64,000 nt of DNA from Hofstenia miamia (GCA_004352715.1 SCFE01000096.1:1543129-1607128); one strand, 5' to 3'. Shown: positions 12,456-24,420, counted from the first letter of the stretch. The notes: generated from the sequence alone by a model not told the origin. Made by a program: numbers and translations.

Positions 12456-14565
12456 CTAAATATTTAATACTAACGAAAAATTTACTAACAGTTATAAATG
12501 TGTATATATATTCTACAAAATTAGTTTCAATCAAGTTTTTGTGTACAAACATTCATATTTTGGAAAATATTGAATAAGTAGAACGCAATTTAGACTAAGC
12601 ATCTTATCCAAGATTAAGTTTTTGGTTTCAATAGATTGAGTCAACCTGGCTTTACTTCCTATACTTGGCTATAACTTAAAACAATTCACGAAAGAAATTT
12701 CTTTGACTATAATTAACTGGGCGCAGAGTAGGATTACACTTAATAAGGAATGAAATGAAATATTCGTGAAAATAAATGAAAGAAATTAAAATTTGATTCA
12801 AATTCCAGACTGATACCAAATGACACATTACTTTCAAGGGATATTTGTAAGTTCATTCAAAACCAATATCCAAGTTTTACTGATAAATAAATGCAAAAAA
12901 ACTCTAGTAAGAACAGTTTAAATGATCTTTATTGAAAAAAGTGAATTGGTTGAAACTTGAAATGTAATTCCATTCAACTTGTGTTTCTCTTCTATTGAGG
13001 ATCATTTTCTGCAATTTTTTAAAAATAATCTCAAAATGAATTTAAGAAATATATCAGGATTTTTAAAATTAATAATTTTATGTAAATGTCTAAAACTATA
13101 AGTTTAATAAGATTGCAAATGAAAAACTCGATTAAAAAAAATATAAACAACCCCAAACATCACAGGAATTTTGGTAGATCTGATATTTCTTCAAAAAATT
13201 TCAAACGTTTGTAGTAACTCACAAACTAATATGGGTTTCCAAAATCGGAAGGCAACATAAAAGAGAAGTGTCTGCTATTTCATTTACAATTTTAGAATGA
13301 TCGAGGCGAGCCATGACCTCTGACTTTACGCAAGGGCACTTCAACAGGCTTAAGCGCTACAACTACAGGAAATAATATTTGAGGCTAGTTGTACTTCCAA
13401 TGGCCATGGGTCCACCTATTCGCTGAACGTTAGGTATGAGAATTTGAAAAATTTCTTAAAAACCTTAATTTTCATTCAAAAATAGTTATTATAGTGTGAG
13501 TCTTATTTCCTTGGCCTAGAATAGACCATATATGAAATTATGAAAATTAAGCATATTTTATACAAATCTTTTGGCAATACACTCTTCGTTTCAAGTTTTC
13601 ACTATAACTTTAAACATGGAATATTCAATTCAGATAAAAGCAACAATTGTATTATTTATTTTTTGTTGACATCGGTTATGAAGAAGCCAAAGAAAGATTC
13701 CGAGATAAATTTCAAAGGAACCACCTTCAATTCAAAGTCTTTTGTCTATTTTCGGCAAAAATTACTAGAAACAGGCTCTTTATCCGAGGACAGGTCTCCA
13801 CACTGGTCGCTCAATTTCCGCAATTAGTGATTATAATCTCAACGTGGATTTATTTTTAGTTCAAGGTGACCCTACAAGATCTACTCGCTGCATAAATGTT
13901 TCAAAATCCACATTGCGTAGGATTTTTAAAAAAGCAAAAACTATCTAGATTATATTAATGGTTTTACAAATATTTAGTACCAAATTATTGCAAATTATTT
14001 TTTTAATTTATTTTTTATAGTTATTCCATCAAAGGAATTGTGCTGCATCTTCATATAATAATTTATAACACAAATTATCACCATTACATAAGAACACATT
14101 TATCAATAGAAGTAATAATATATAAAACATTGTTAGTGGGTTTGAAGAAAATCATTTCAAAATGTGGAAAAAGTTTTGGAATTTAAAAGTCACATGAGGC
14201 ACTTTGGAATTAAAATGTGCAATCTTTCATATATTTCACACATTTTATTGATTATCAGATCATCTGCACTGTGCAGTTTGGGGCTAAGGATTGTTGTTTA
14301 ATTTCTTTAAGAATATCAGTTCTTTACAAATTTTTGTGTGGATATCTTAACTGCTTGTAATAAATATATTGATCTGATATAACGTTTAAAAATTCATGTA
14401 GGGACATCTGCTGATTTGTATATTAGAAAGATCTAGTTCTCTAAAAACACACCTATGTATTATTAACTTCTTCGAAATAATTACAAATTAAATAATTAAA
14501 TGTTCTGTTTTTAGAATTTTAAAATCTGAGTTTTAATTGAATTTCAATAACCCACCAGGAAGTAC
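12456..14565. other. channel intron with repeat copy 2
   Basis: Intron of about 2.1 kb. Apart from the diverged repeat at about 13310-13490, I see only AT-rich sequence. The two overlapping plus-strand open frames at 13540-13859 have no recognisable motif. Confidence 0.5.
13310..13490. repeat. dispersed repeat, copy 2
   Basis: Partner of the repeat at 8800-9140, in the same orientation across the shared core (CCATGGGTCC, GCTGAACGTTAGGTATGAG, AATTTGAAAAATTTC). Boundaries and class are unknown. Confidence 0.5.
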
Positions 14566-14781
14566 CTTAAAAGTTTTTGTGAGAATTTGGAGATTTTTCG
14601 AATGTCTAGTAAGCTTGAAAAGTGGAAAAACTTTGACTAGACGAGTCATTCGCAGCATGGCCAGAGGTTTGGCCTTGTCAAAACCAATTGTATATCCAGT
14701 CAGCTTAATCAAAATGAACACGTGGAAAGGAATGATTGACACAGCATCGCACATATTCAAAATGTGTTGAAAAAATTTGCT
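14566..14781 (-). CDS. Kv1-like potassium channel, S3-S4 exon
   Basis: The acceptor CATTTAG precedes 14781 and the donor GTACTT follows 14566. The exon holds 72 complete codons with phase 0 at both ends. It starts SKFFQHILNMCDAVSIIP, the end of the S2-S3 linker and S3 (compare KFFKN..N..D..AIIP of Kv1), and continues into the voltage sensor S4: LAMLRMTRLVKVF, then PLFKLTRHSKN. The charges expected in Shaker are R-R-R-R-K-R. Here they are R, R, K, P, K, R: the fourth position is a proline encoded by CCA at 14623-14625. The S4-S5 linker start (LQILTKTFK) is conserved. S4 moves in response to membrane voltage, so a mid-helix proline replacing a gating charge is unusual. Confidence 0.95.
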
Positions 14782-17196
14782 CTAAATGACAGAATAAATG
14801 GACAGGTTCAAGCAAATATTATGCTGTAGCACATCACGTTGAGTTTAATTAGAGCAAGAAAATTTAGGCGGAGTAGATTTAAAATGTAAATAGCTTTAAT
14901 TAAGTTTGTCATCATACATTTGATGCACTAAAAATGGAATAAATTATATACATGTATATTAATGTTTACAAAACCCTAGTAATGAATTTATAAATCTAGA
15001 AAATTATATTATCAGCAGTTCTATATAAACAACGGAGTTAAGAAACATTTAAGAAAAAAGAAATAAGAAAGTGTGAAACTTAGGATAGAATAGGCAGAAA
15101 TGTCTTTGATTTTATGAATGTGCTTGAGAACAATTTAATAAAAGTGTTTATAGTATAAGATGAAATCCTTTACCAAGTACAGATTTAAATATGCTTAACA
15201 AATAAGAGATAATCCAGAAATATATTTAAAGTTCGTTCAGGTGCAATAAATAAAGTAAATAAGAATTATAATAAAATTAATCCTTAATCCACCCAACATT
15301 TAACACAACTCCACAATTTTTAGTTTAGGTAAGTTTTTGGATTTTTTGGAGGCCCTGAATTTTCGTACTTTGAAATTGCAAAGAATCCTAGTAAACATTC
15401 AAACACTTCCCATATAAATATTCACAATATTTTCAGAATTGGACAATTATATTTACTTAAAGACATTGATCAAATTAAATGAAGATTGTTAATTTGAAGA
15501 TACTAAAAATTTGCGATTTTTGTAGAGCTGACCTTTCTCCCGCCTCTCACAGTTTGGCGTTCAGAATACAGAGGGGCGTTAATATTTTAAAATAATTTGA
15601 AGACCTGTAGTTATAAACTTCATAATACAAAAAAATTTCCGGTTGTTACTTGCAACAAGTTTGCTTTAGACAGTGTAATATAATGTATCTGTGCTAATGT
15701 GGCAAACATATTTCTTTAAATAACACACGATGGTAATCTGTAAAATAGCAATGTTATCTGCCCATACATTCACTAAACATTCGTATGAAAAATAATTGAT
15801 TTTTTTGCAAACGATACCAATAATCATTTACAGGTAGAAAATATTTAATTGCGATTTACCCATTCCATATGTATTATCTACATGGAAAATCGCACTAGCG
15901 CCAAATTATCACATTGCTTAACAATATTTGTAAAAGTCATTAAAAACGTTTCTTACAACAAAAAACGGAATAAGTTTCTCTGAAGAAAAAACGGCAATTT
16001 AAGAATGCAGTAAAGCTACTTAAAATAGACAAATTTAATGAAAGACGATTTAATAAAACTATTTATAAATATTATAAAGTTTTCTTAATGAACGAGAATG
16101 AATTGCTTGTATTTATAATATTAAAATTAATGGCACAAAGAGTTTATGATTTTGGATTTATGCACAAATCAAAACAGAAGATATAAACACTATAATAAAG
16201 TTCTTTAATGTCTGAGATACCTTATCTCTATGATAGTAAATTTTATCAAGTATATGCATGTATTGAAAAATACTATAGGGCATAAACTCGTTTTCTGAAA
16301 TAATTGATTTAAATCATTGACAATTGAATTATAATTTCAAGGTTTTAGAGACTTCTCAAACAAATACTCTCATTAAGTTGATTTCCTAATCCCAGGATCC
16401 TATTTAGTATTTCAGGCATTCAATTTCGGTCTTAGTTTTGTAGCAATAGCATTCAGTTACAAAAGGTTTTCTATAAAGTAAGGTGTGATCTTTTAAAGTA
16501 ATTGAATGTCACACATTAATAAACTGCGTATGTTGGTTAATTCAAAGCAGAAACCCTACAGACTACTCACAAAAATTTTCTATTGAAACGTACATCGCAA
16601 ATAGTATTTATAAGAGCAAATTGGAGCTATCATTATTGGAAAGCCCAACATTTTCATAAACACAAAACTAAATAGGCAGAAATTATGAAAACAAAAGAAA
16701 AAATGTTATTGTTAGTATAGAAATTCCAAAGAACCAAAAACAAACATTTCAGGATATTAGATTTTCAGAAATCTCTGAATTAATATTTTAAGCCTCAGGT
16801 AGATTCTTAAATAATTCTTCAATTTTGAGCATCTTAAACCTTATGATTCTTATAAAAAAAGAAAAAGTGTATTATAAAATATGGCAAAAAGCATGAATAA
16901 TGAAGAAAGCTGAGGTGCAATGCTTAAATCAATTGTGAAGAAAATGCGTCTCCCCTACTCTAATTTGGCGATTTCAGGGGCAAACCCTTCCCCTAGAGAT
17001 GCTAATCTGTTCCATGGGACACATATTTTTTCAAAAATTTTTGCATTCTATAAGATGGGATATAATTCCTGTTTAACCATGCAACGTCCCATTTCCTCTA
17101 AGAAGCCTGGTAGCATACCATCTATGATATTTAACCAGACGTTATTTGGCGGAAACACTCGTTACCTCTATTTTTCATAAACTATATATATATATA

Positions 17197-17706
17197 NNNN
17201 NNNNNNNNNNNNNNNNNNNNNNNNNNNNNNNNNNNNNNNNNNNNNNNNNNNNNNNNNNNNNNNNNNNNNNNNNNNNNNNNNNNNNNNNNNNNNNNNNNNN
17301 NNNNNNNNNNNNNNNNNNNNNNNNNNNNNNNNNNNNNNNNNNNNNNNNNNNNNNNNNNNNNNNNNNNNNNNNNNNNNNNNNNNNNNNNNNNNNNNNNNNN
17401 NNNNNNNNNNNNNNNNNNNNNNNNNNNNNNNNNNNNNNNNNNNNNNNNNNNNNNNNNNNNNNNNNNNNNNNNNNNNNNNNNNNNNNNNNNNNNNNNNNNN
17501 NNNNNNNNNNNNNNNNNNNNNNNNNNNNNNNNNNNNNNNNNNNNNNNNNNNNNNNNNNNNNNNNNNNNNNNNNNNNNNNNNNNNNNNNNNNNNNNNNNNN
17601 NNNNNNNNNNNNNNNNNNNNNNNNNNNNNNNNNNNNNNNNNNNNNNNNNNNNNNNNNNNNNNNNNNNNNNNNNNNNNNNNNNNNNNNNNNNNNNNNNNNN
17701 NNNNNN
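17197..17706. other. assembly gap within (TA)n
   Basis: 510 N flanked on both sides by alternating TA, so the gap represents an unresolved TA tract or something inserted into one. Confidence 0.98.
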
Positions 17707-18314
17707 TATATATATATATATATTAAAAACAATATTTTAATAATTTGCTAATGCACAACCTTCTGGCAATAAATAGTGGCTGCTACATCTACTGCTTTTT
17801 TATTTTTCAAAAATGTGTTCTAAATTATTTTGACAAGAATTGATGAGTAGGTGTGAGTGCTAATAAGGCTAAACACTATATGCGGTTTTAGTAAATGATC
17901 TAGGAGTTGTGCTGGGATCCCTAATTAGTGAGTTCATCTGCTGTTCAGATGCACTTCAAAATTTTCAGCATTATAACTGGGTACAAATGTAGATCTTTAT
18001 ATATTTGTTTTACATCTAATAACAAGTTTATGCTATTGTTTTCTTCTAAGAAAGATCATCACTAAATAGAGGAGGCAGCCGTATATTTCTGCATTCAATA
18101 AGAAACATTGCAATACTTGACAGACTTACATATTAATTAAAACGAATTTTAGTAATAAAACAGTGCATCCTGATTAATCAAAACATAGATGCATATGATT
18201 TTTTCAGAGTTGGATTGGATTGAGATCTGATTTTAATCTACTATTTTGGAAAAGGAAGGGTTTCGAATCGGCAAAATCAGATAGATGTCTAGCCAAAAGT
18301 TTACCTTTCAATAT

Positions 18315-18339
18315 TATATATATATATATATATATATAT
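18315..18339. repeat. (TA)n microsatellite
   Basis: Alternating TA in the middle of the GGATTGGATT word-rich island at 18205-18420. Confidence 0.9.
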
Positions 18340-18589
18340 GGCATTTTCTCGGATCTCATTTTTAATACTTTGGATTCAGATGAAATCAGATTTCATTATT
18401 TCGGATAGGTTTGGTTTCTGATATGTTACAACAGGAATGTATGGCACTATGCCTAAGTGATTCTAGATTGTGTAGAGTACATAATAATGCGAAGTATTCT
18501 ACTGCCTCCTAATAATTGGGAAAATAATTTATTAGGAATCTTAATAGGTAGGTATATAAATGCTAATAGATTCCAGGATAGAGACCAAC

Positions 18590-18751
18590 CTTATTTGGCG
18601 AAACAGCGAACCTAATGATAAGTTCAATAGTAAACCAAGTCATTGTGACTGTCTCTCCCATCAACAGGTAAGGATTGGGAGAATTGCGCCGCTCATACTG
18701 ATGAAAATCGCGTGATTCGAATTTAGAGTATTCCCCTTCATCAGTACCAAC
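18590..18751 (-). CDS. Kv1-like potassium channel, S2 exon
   Basis: This 54-codon exon was found by reading the minus strand between the S1 and S3 exons. The acceptor is AATATTTAG before 18751 and the donor GTTGGT follows 18590; both ends are phase 0, matching both neighbours. It begins VGTDEGEYSKFESRDF, the extracellular S1-S2 loop. S2 follows: GETVTMTWFTIELIIRF, then AVSPNK. This matches the Kv1 S2 signature ETLCIIWFTFELLVRF.. .P(S/N)K, including the acidic residue and the following R/F of the charge-transfer region. Splicing gives PNK-SKFFQHILN with no frame break. Confidence 0.93.
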
Positions 18752-19953
18752 CTAAATATTTCCATTGAATTCATAACCAAAAGTCATTATTTTCTTCGTA
18801 ACATTACAAATTTGGGTTGTGCTTCCATGCAGCTGAATTTCAAAGTTGGAAGTGTTTGACAAGACCTGACATTTGAATTGTTAAATATATAAAATGATAA
18901 TCCAAACATGAATGAAAAAACTCAGTCTGCTTTATGAGCTCTTTTTTAGATGGACATTTATTGATTGTTTGATAGTGAAATGCTCTAAGGGACAAATATG
19001 TTCTATTTTGTTATAATCTACTTCTCTCAATTAGTGGTATGTTTTTACAAGATGCAAGTGCCAAAAATGTAAAGCGAGAATGGAAAAACTTAATTTTCAA
19101 ACTAAACTAAAATCTCTTACAACACCAAAATTGCAAAATAATTTAAAATTAAAGACAATGTGGAGTACTAAAATTAAATATATTAAGAAAGATAATTTAT
19201 TTATATATTGGAGGATTGTTATTTGTGGAAGACGACCATGTTACAAAAATGTGCAAATACCATGCTCTTTGTAAACTTATTAGCAAGTTGTCATTATTCT
19301 AGTAAACTCTTTTATTACAATTTTCTTAGATAACAACAATATGTAGCTATAACTCTGTTTTAAGTGTAACACAACAACATTAACAAGTAACCACCTAGTA
19401 AAGAGAATTTTCAATTTCTGTATCAATTATTCATAAACGCATTTGCGATATAAGCGTGTAGCTTATAAAAGCAATCATGAAATTAAAGGATCTAAGAAAA
19501 GTGTATATCAATGAGTCATTATTTGTCTGCGCCAAACATTTTAATTTAAAACAGCAAAACTTTAAACATTTCCATTCCATAAAATATACTAATGTTATCA
19601 TTTTTTGACAGAATTTTTGCAGGTATCATTATTTATCGCGACTCTACCTTTGCAGCATACGTAGCGTATCACTGCAGGCGCGGATTTAGAGGGGAATGCC
19701 AGCCCTCTTTTCAAAAACTACGAATATTTTATGAGAATATTGTCATAAAAAATAAATTTATAAAGGTTTTCATAAAATAAAAACAATTTTTTATTAAAAA
19801 TATTTCTGCTCCCTCATGAATAAAAGGTTTTTTAATAAAATTAGCTTTCATCTGTACGAATACAAACCATAAAGTTTTTGTGGAGAATTTAAAAAATCAT
19901 TGCAAATAAATAAATTTATAATTTTTTATACACGTATTTTGAAGATTTCTTAA

Positions 19954-20168
19954 CACTAGACCTACCAAATATGTCAAAATTGACTCAAATTAAAATTTTG
20001 TTTACTTGCGCATGCATTCATTAAAAAAAACAGCATGTATATGCACCTCCAAATATATTCATAATCTATTTAAATCTGCATGTGTAATTTTTTCATTATT
20101 TTTCATAATTTTTTTGCTTTGAAATGCCCTATGAAAAGAAAGCTTAAGCAGCAGTGGTATTTCTAGTG
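19954..20168. mobile_element. piggyBac-like MITE, copy 1 (215 bp)
   Basis: The ends are inverted: left CACTAGACCTACCA, right (reverse complement) CACTAGAAATACCACT. The left flank is TTAA (19950-19953) and the right flank TCAA (20169-20172), a one-base-decayed TTAA duplication as expected for piggyBac-type insertion. A relative of nearly the same length lies at 38770-38985, sharing internal blocks such as TTTGTTTACT and ACCTCCAA.TAT.TT.ATAATCT. It has no coding capacity and lies in the S1-S2 intron of the channel gene. Confidence 0.7.
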
Positions 20169-20319
20169 TCAAGAATGCCCAGAGTAGTCCAAGTACGCGG
20201 CAAAAGCAAGTGAGTAACACAGTAGATGGGGACGGCTCGATATCCTAAACAGTAACGAAAAACCAGCTTGACAACACATATTGGTGAGATTAGCTGATCC
20301 AATATATTTTTTAAACATT

Positions 20320-22490
20320 GATTTACACTTTAAAAAGGCCCTCAGTCCCCGGCAGGCCTTAAATGGTCAGGGGGTGCGAAGAATCTCCGGTCAGGTGGAC
20401 TCCACAATCGGGAGTGTGGACTCGAGAAGTGGCAGTATAGGATCCACACAGACCAATGGACAACGGCACAAATGGACAGATGAGCAGAACAAAACAGCAT
20501 TGGAATGTTACAGAAGAAGCAGGCCAGATGAGAGAGGTTACAGGAAGAGAATGTTGGAAGAATGTAGGAAGGCAGGAACAGGATTAGAAGTTACAGAGCA
20601 GCGGCTTGCAGGACAAGTGCAAAAGTTACAGTTGGATGAGAGAAAAGGGAAATAGAGAGTTGAACAGACTAAGCAGAAGGAAGATGAAGTGATAGACGTT
20701 GAGGCACAATTGGCGGAAGAAGCAGAACCAGTGGACGCAGAAACTGAAGCAGCAATCAAGGAAAAGATGAAGGAAGAAATAGGTGAAAGAACTAGGTTGC
20801 CAGTTCCAAGAGGAGTTAAGAGAAGTAAGCTAGCAGTAGAGACAGCAAAAGTCAATAAAGTGTTGGAGAGGATAGATGCTAGGAGTGTCACAGAAGTAAA
20901 TAGCTTAGTGTATGCAGGCGCATGGGAAGTGCTGAAGAATGTAGGCATGGACATGAAGAAGAAAAGACAACAAGAAGATAAGCCAGCATGGGAGAGAAGA
21001 ATTGAGAATAAAGTGGCAAGGATTAGGCAGCAAATAGGGAAGATCAGGATAAGTAAGGCGGTACAGGACAGGTGCAGGGTAGGTAAGGGGAAGACTATAG
21101 AAACTGCAAGAGAATAGCTTAACTGAGAAGGCTAAGCAGGCAAGAGACAATATGAAGTTTGAGACTCAAGAAGGAAGATTCTACAAAGAACTAGATGTAG
21201 GAGAAAAGGCTACCGCTAGAGCATGCAAAGATGCATTAAGTTTCTGGGAGAATATATGGGGAAGTGGGGACCAGAGATAGAGAGTGAGCAGATAGAGAAG
21301 GGGGTCAGACAAGAAGAAGTAATCACAACGGCAAAGCTAAAGGAGGCTCTAAAGAAGATGAAGAATTGGAAGGCGCCAGGCAGAGCTGAGGCACATGGGT
21401 ATTGGCTGAAGAAGTTCACAAGTGTTCATGAGAGACTAGCAGTAGCATTGGAGGAGTGTGTGGTGAGTCGGTGTCCAGAGTGGATGGTATTGGAAAGGAC
21501 ATTTCTGATACAGAAGGACCCAAAGAAAGGCAGTGAGGCAAGCAACTTCAGGCCAATAACATGTCTGCCAACAACTTGGAAATTGCTAACTTCTGTGATT
21601 TCAAGTAGGCTGGCATGTTACTTAGAACAGAACAGGTTGATACCAGAGAGCAGAAGGGATGTAGGACAAAGACAAGAGGATGCAAATATCAGTTATTAAT
21701 AGACCAGGCAGTAGTGGAGAATTGTAGAAGAAGGAAGACAAACTTAGCAATGGCATGGATTGACTACAGCAAGGCATATGACAGCATATCACATAGATGG
21801 GTATTGATGACGCTAGAGGCCAATGGAGTGTAGAGGAAACTGTAGAAGCAGAAGCACTAGGGCTAAAGGAATATGTAGAAAAGCAACCTAAGCGTTCACT
21901 ACTGGAGGTCACTAAGGAGTTAAGGAAGATAAGGACTGATAGTGAAAGAAAGACAGCATACCAGAGTAGGATGGAATCAGAGAGACAAACAAGGTGTAGG
22001 CTGTGCAAGAAAGAGTGTGAGACAGTAGATCATCTGATAGCGGGATGTGAGAAGTTGGCGCCACAGGCGGTCATAGAAAATGAGAAGGTTAAGATACTGT
22101 GGGACTGCAACATACAGACAAGCAAGGTGATAGAAGCTCGGAGGCCAGACATAGTAGTTGTAGACAGAGAAAAGATTAGGAAAAGTGATAGACATAGCAG
22201 TACCAAAAGACAGGAATGTAGAAAGCAAGGAGAAAGAGAAAATAGACAATGACAGGGGGTTGGCAGAGGAAATAGAAAGGCTGTGGAAATTGAAGAAGGT
22301 TAAAGTAGTCCCGGTAGTTGTAGGAGCTCTAGGAGCAGTGAGTAAGTAGCATATCAAAGTGGGGAGGAGCAGTAGCACAGAAGGCAACATTGTTAGGAAC
22401 ATCTAGAGTACCTGGGAACTGGTGAGTTCCCCGAGCTGAGAAGGATACCAGCATGAAGCTGGGAGAAGAAATGAAATACTAATAATATAA
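20320..22490 (+). mobile_element. non-LTR retrotransposon (NeSL/R4-like), internally deleted
   Basis: A purine-rich, GC-richer block clearly different from its surroundings. In order it encodes a Myb-like segment (HKWTDEQNKTALECYRRS..., 20470-20560), a charged linker (20689-21115), and RT fingers (KKMKNWKAPG, 21349 onward; RPITCLPTTWKLLT, 21552; then in another frame EQKGCRTKTRGCKYQLLID and AMAWIDYSKAYDSISHRWV, 21637-21800). The sequence then jumps straight to C-terminal parts: GLKEYVEKQPKRSLLE, a CRLCKKECETVDHLIAGCE zinc knuckle (about 21990-22050), NEKVKILWDCNIQTSKVIEA, RRPDIVVVD, and WKLKKVKVVPVVVGALGAVS. The catalytic Y-D-D palm and part of the endonuclease domain are missing. Several frameshifts exist. 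The 3' end is an imperfect (TAA)n tail at about 22470-22500. It is inserted in the S1-S2 channel intron, antisense to the channel. Confidence 0.85.
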
Positions 22491-22609
22491 TAATAATAAT
22501 GTATTAAAAACTACACAAGCGAATCTAAAATAAAGTCCCTCGCAAAAATCTATTTGGAAAAACAAGCACAGTATGCACTTTCAACATTTTAGTGGAAATG
22601 AGTATACAT

Positions 22610-23488
22610 TAGAATTGTCCATATTTTGGTCATGCTTGAAAAGTTGCGTTTGAACAACCTGATGTGGAGCAGTTTTGCTTAAAAATAAATTTACAAGAAA
22701 ATTTCAAATCGGTTGAATTTTAGATCCCCCTCAAGAGCAATAAAATTTTGGACTAAAAAAATAGAAAACAATATCACTGATAAAACGTTTAAAGTATTTC
22801 AGGAATTCCCTACGTCTTTGGTGAGCTCACCGTGACATTTGAAAATCCCAGCAAGCCTTTTTTCCAGAATGTTAAATTTTAAATGATTGTTTTCTTATTG
22901 AGATATGAAATTGTGTTTTTCATTGTTTGATAGTTTTGATAAAACCAGTATTAATACTGGCAAATGCGCAGCTATAATTAAGCACTTGAACAGAACAGAA
23001 AATATCTCTGCTAAGTATGCAAGAATAATACTAGTACATGTCTGCAGATGTAGAGTAAAAAATATAAGTTCAAATTAAAGTGCAACATCGTACAGTAATG
23101 ATAGAAGTAAGAATAGGTATATTTTGCCTATGCGCATTCAAATTCAATTGATCTTTGCAAAAATTAGCTTGACATGTTAGATTTTGCAATATTGACGTAA
23201 GTAGTGACGTATGATTGCGTAAAAATTCCTGAGACATTTTGTCGATTTAGTCTCTAAGTAGTGGAAATAACGCAAAAATGATATATATATATATATATAT
23301 ATTTAGCAAAAGAGGATTACCCAAATTACTTCAATTTTGAGAGCAAAACTTCATCGATTTTGAGGGAGTCTAATTCTCAACAGATCTGAAAAAAAATTTT
23401 GCCCAGTGATTTCTAAGCAAAATTGCACCATATCAGGTTGTTCAAATACAGCTTTTTAAATATGTCCAAAATATGGAAGGCAACCCTA
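22610..23488. mobile_element. hAT-like element with long terminal inverted repeats
   Basis: The left arm (about 22610-22765) and right arm (about 23335-23488) are inverted copies of each other. Landmarks are CCATATTTTGG, TTTGAACAACCTGATRTGG and CARTTTTGCTTA on one strand and their complements on the other. The termini are TAGAATTG (left) and TAGGGTTG (right, complement). The flanks GTATACAT (22602-22609) and GTACACAT (23489-23496) form a 7/8 target duplication, the 8-bp size typical of hAT. The arms are unusually long (about 150 bp) for hAT, so a fold-back-like origin remains possible. No transposase is seen. The right flank lies 13 bases from the splice donor of the S1 exon. Confidence 0.7.
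23281..23302. repeat. (TA)n microsatellite
   Basis: Alternating TA inside the inverted-repeat element. Confidence 0.9.
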
Positions 23489-23515
23489 GTACACATAAAA
23501 TAATACTCCACTTAC

Positions 23516-23733
23516 AGTGCTGTCAAAAGCGTTCGACTGGTTGACTTCCGTTACATTTATTACGTAGACATCCACTAAATCAGTCATGCTTTCGGCGCAG
23601 AGCACGATGATTGAGCCAGCAATCATAATCAAGGAAATCCCTGCGAAAATTCGAGCTGCAAGCGAAGAATCTGGCTTTTCAACGCAACGCCAAATCAACC
23701 GCTGATATTTGTTAGCTGGAAGAATTGCTTCGT
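23516..23733 (-). CDS. Kv1-like potassium channel, S1 exon
   Basis: The acceptor CTTTAG precedes 23733 and the donor GTAAGT follows 23516. The split first codon (G from the T1 exon plus AC) gives D. The exon then reads EAILPANKYQRLIWRCVEKP, the T1-S1 linker; compare LP.N.FQR.VW.L.E.P..S..AR of Kv1. S1 is AARIFAGISLIMIAGSIIVL followed by CAES. The outer S1-S2 loop carries two N-glycosylation sequons (NVT and NQS). It ends phase 0 at DST. The short distance from the donor to the neighbouring mobile element (ending 23488) is notable. Confidence 0.95.
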
Positions 23734-24089
23734 CTAAAGCTTAAATATGTAATGATCAATACAGACATTTTAAGGCCTATTTTAGCTACACAATTTAATC
23801 AGCAGATTACGCAAAGATCACGAAAATCGAGTTTAATGTGTTGAGGACACCACCGCTTGGGACATAATTCCAAAACACTGCCGAAGTAAGGCCAATGATC
23901 TTTTGATAAATGTCAGAAACTTAACCATAGTAAATGTCAAGAGCCTAAGATTTTCTTTCTTCACAAGTTCAGTTCCCCGCCAGAAATAGAAGACAAAGGG
24001 CTATTTATGAAAAAGTGCGATTTTGAAATTAGGTCTTAAGTAGACCTAAAATACTAACTTGTTAACAAAGATTCCAAAAATGGGAGCAC

Positions 24090-24420
24090 ATGCAATTCAC
24101 CCAATCTCAGTCAAAGAAATTAGAACAAATACAAAGAAGGGCTTTCAAATCAATCCATCCAAAATTATCATATCAAGAAGCGTGCACTGAATTGCGTATA
24201 TCTATTCTTGTAGAATTTAGAAATCAAATTTGCAATAAAGTTTGGTCACAAATAATGAAGTGACGCCTCCTCTACATCACCTGATCCCAACTCTAAAAAC
24301 TCACTCCAACACATTACTTACTCAAAACGTCTTCGATGTAAGATATCCGAAGACAATCTTGAATGAATCCTCATACTGATTACGGTTTCAGACATGAAAG
24401 GGCTATGCAAGCACTTGTTT
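24090..24420 (+). pseudogene. non-LTR retrotransposon 3' tail (degenerate)
   Basis: From 24117 the plus strand reads KLEQIQRRAFKSI, HPKLSYQEACTELRIS, then ILVEFRNQICNKVWSQ. This is the C-terminal tail typical of CR1/Jockey-like RT proteins (LE.IQ+RA...I.P...Y..AL...+...L..RR...C). A stop and frame change follow, then LIPTLKTHSNTLLTQNVFDV, matching the terminal R..RYK..F..S..P segment. Only the tail survives. It lies in the T1-S1 intron of the channel, antisense. Confidence 0.7.

Larger units (their letters stand above)
14782..18589. other. channel intron with gap
   Basis: Intron of about 3.8 kb between the S2 and S3-S4 exons. It contains the 17197-17706 gap in a (TA)n tract and a (TA)n run at 18315-18339. 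A 200-base island at 18205-18420 is built from GGATTGGATTGAGATC / GATTCAGATGAAATCAGATT words. I see no supported gene. A GC-richer patch at about 15530-15590 is unidentified. Confidence 0.5.

Noticed and set aside
17146-17751. long open frames across N (also 42964-44126 and 59950-60235)
   Set aside because: They consist of N translated as X plus YIYIY from TA repeats.
18205-18420. GGATTGGATTGAGATC island as a further hAT MITE
   Set aside because: CAGA-type ends at both sides do not extend as inverted repeats, and the flanks match only 6 of 8 at an offset.
20538-22402. several long minus-strand open frames
   Set aside because: Antisense shadows of the purine-rich retroelement ORFs.
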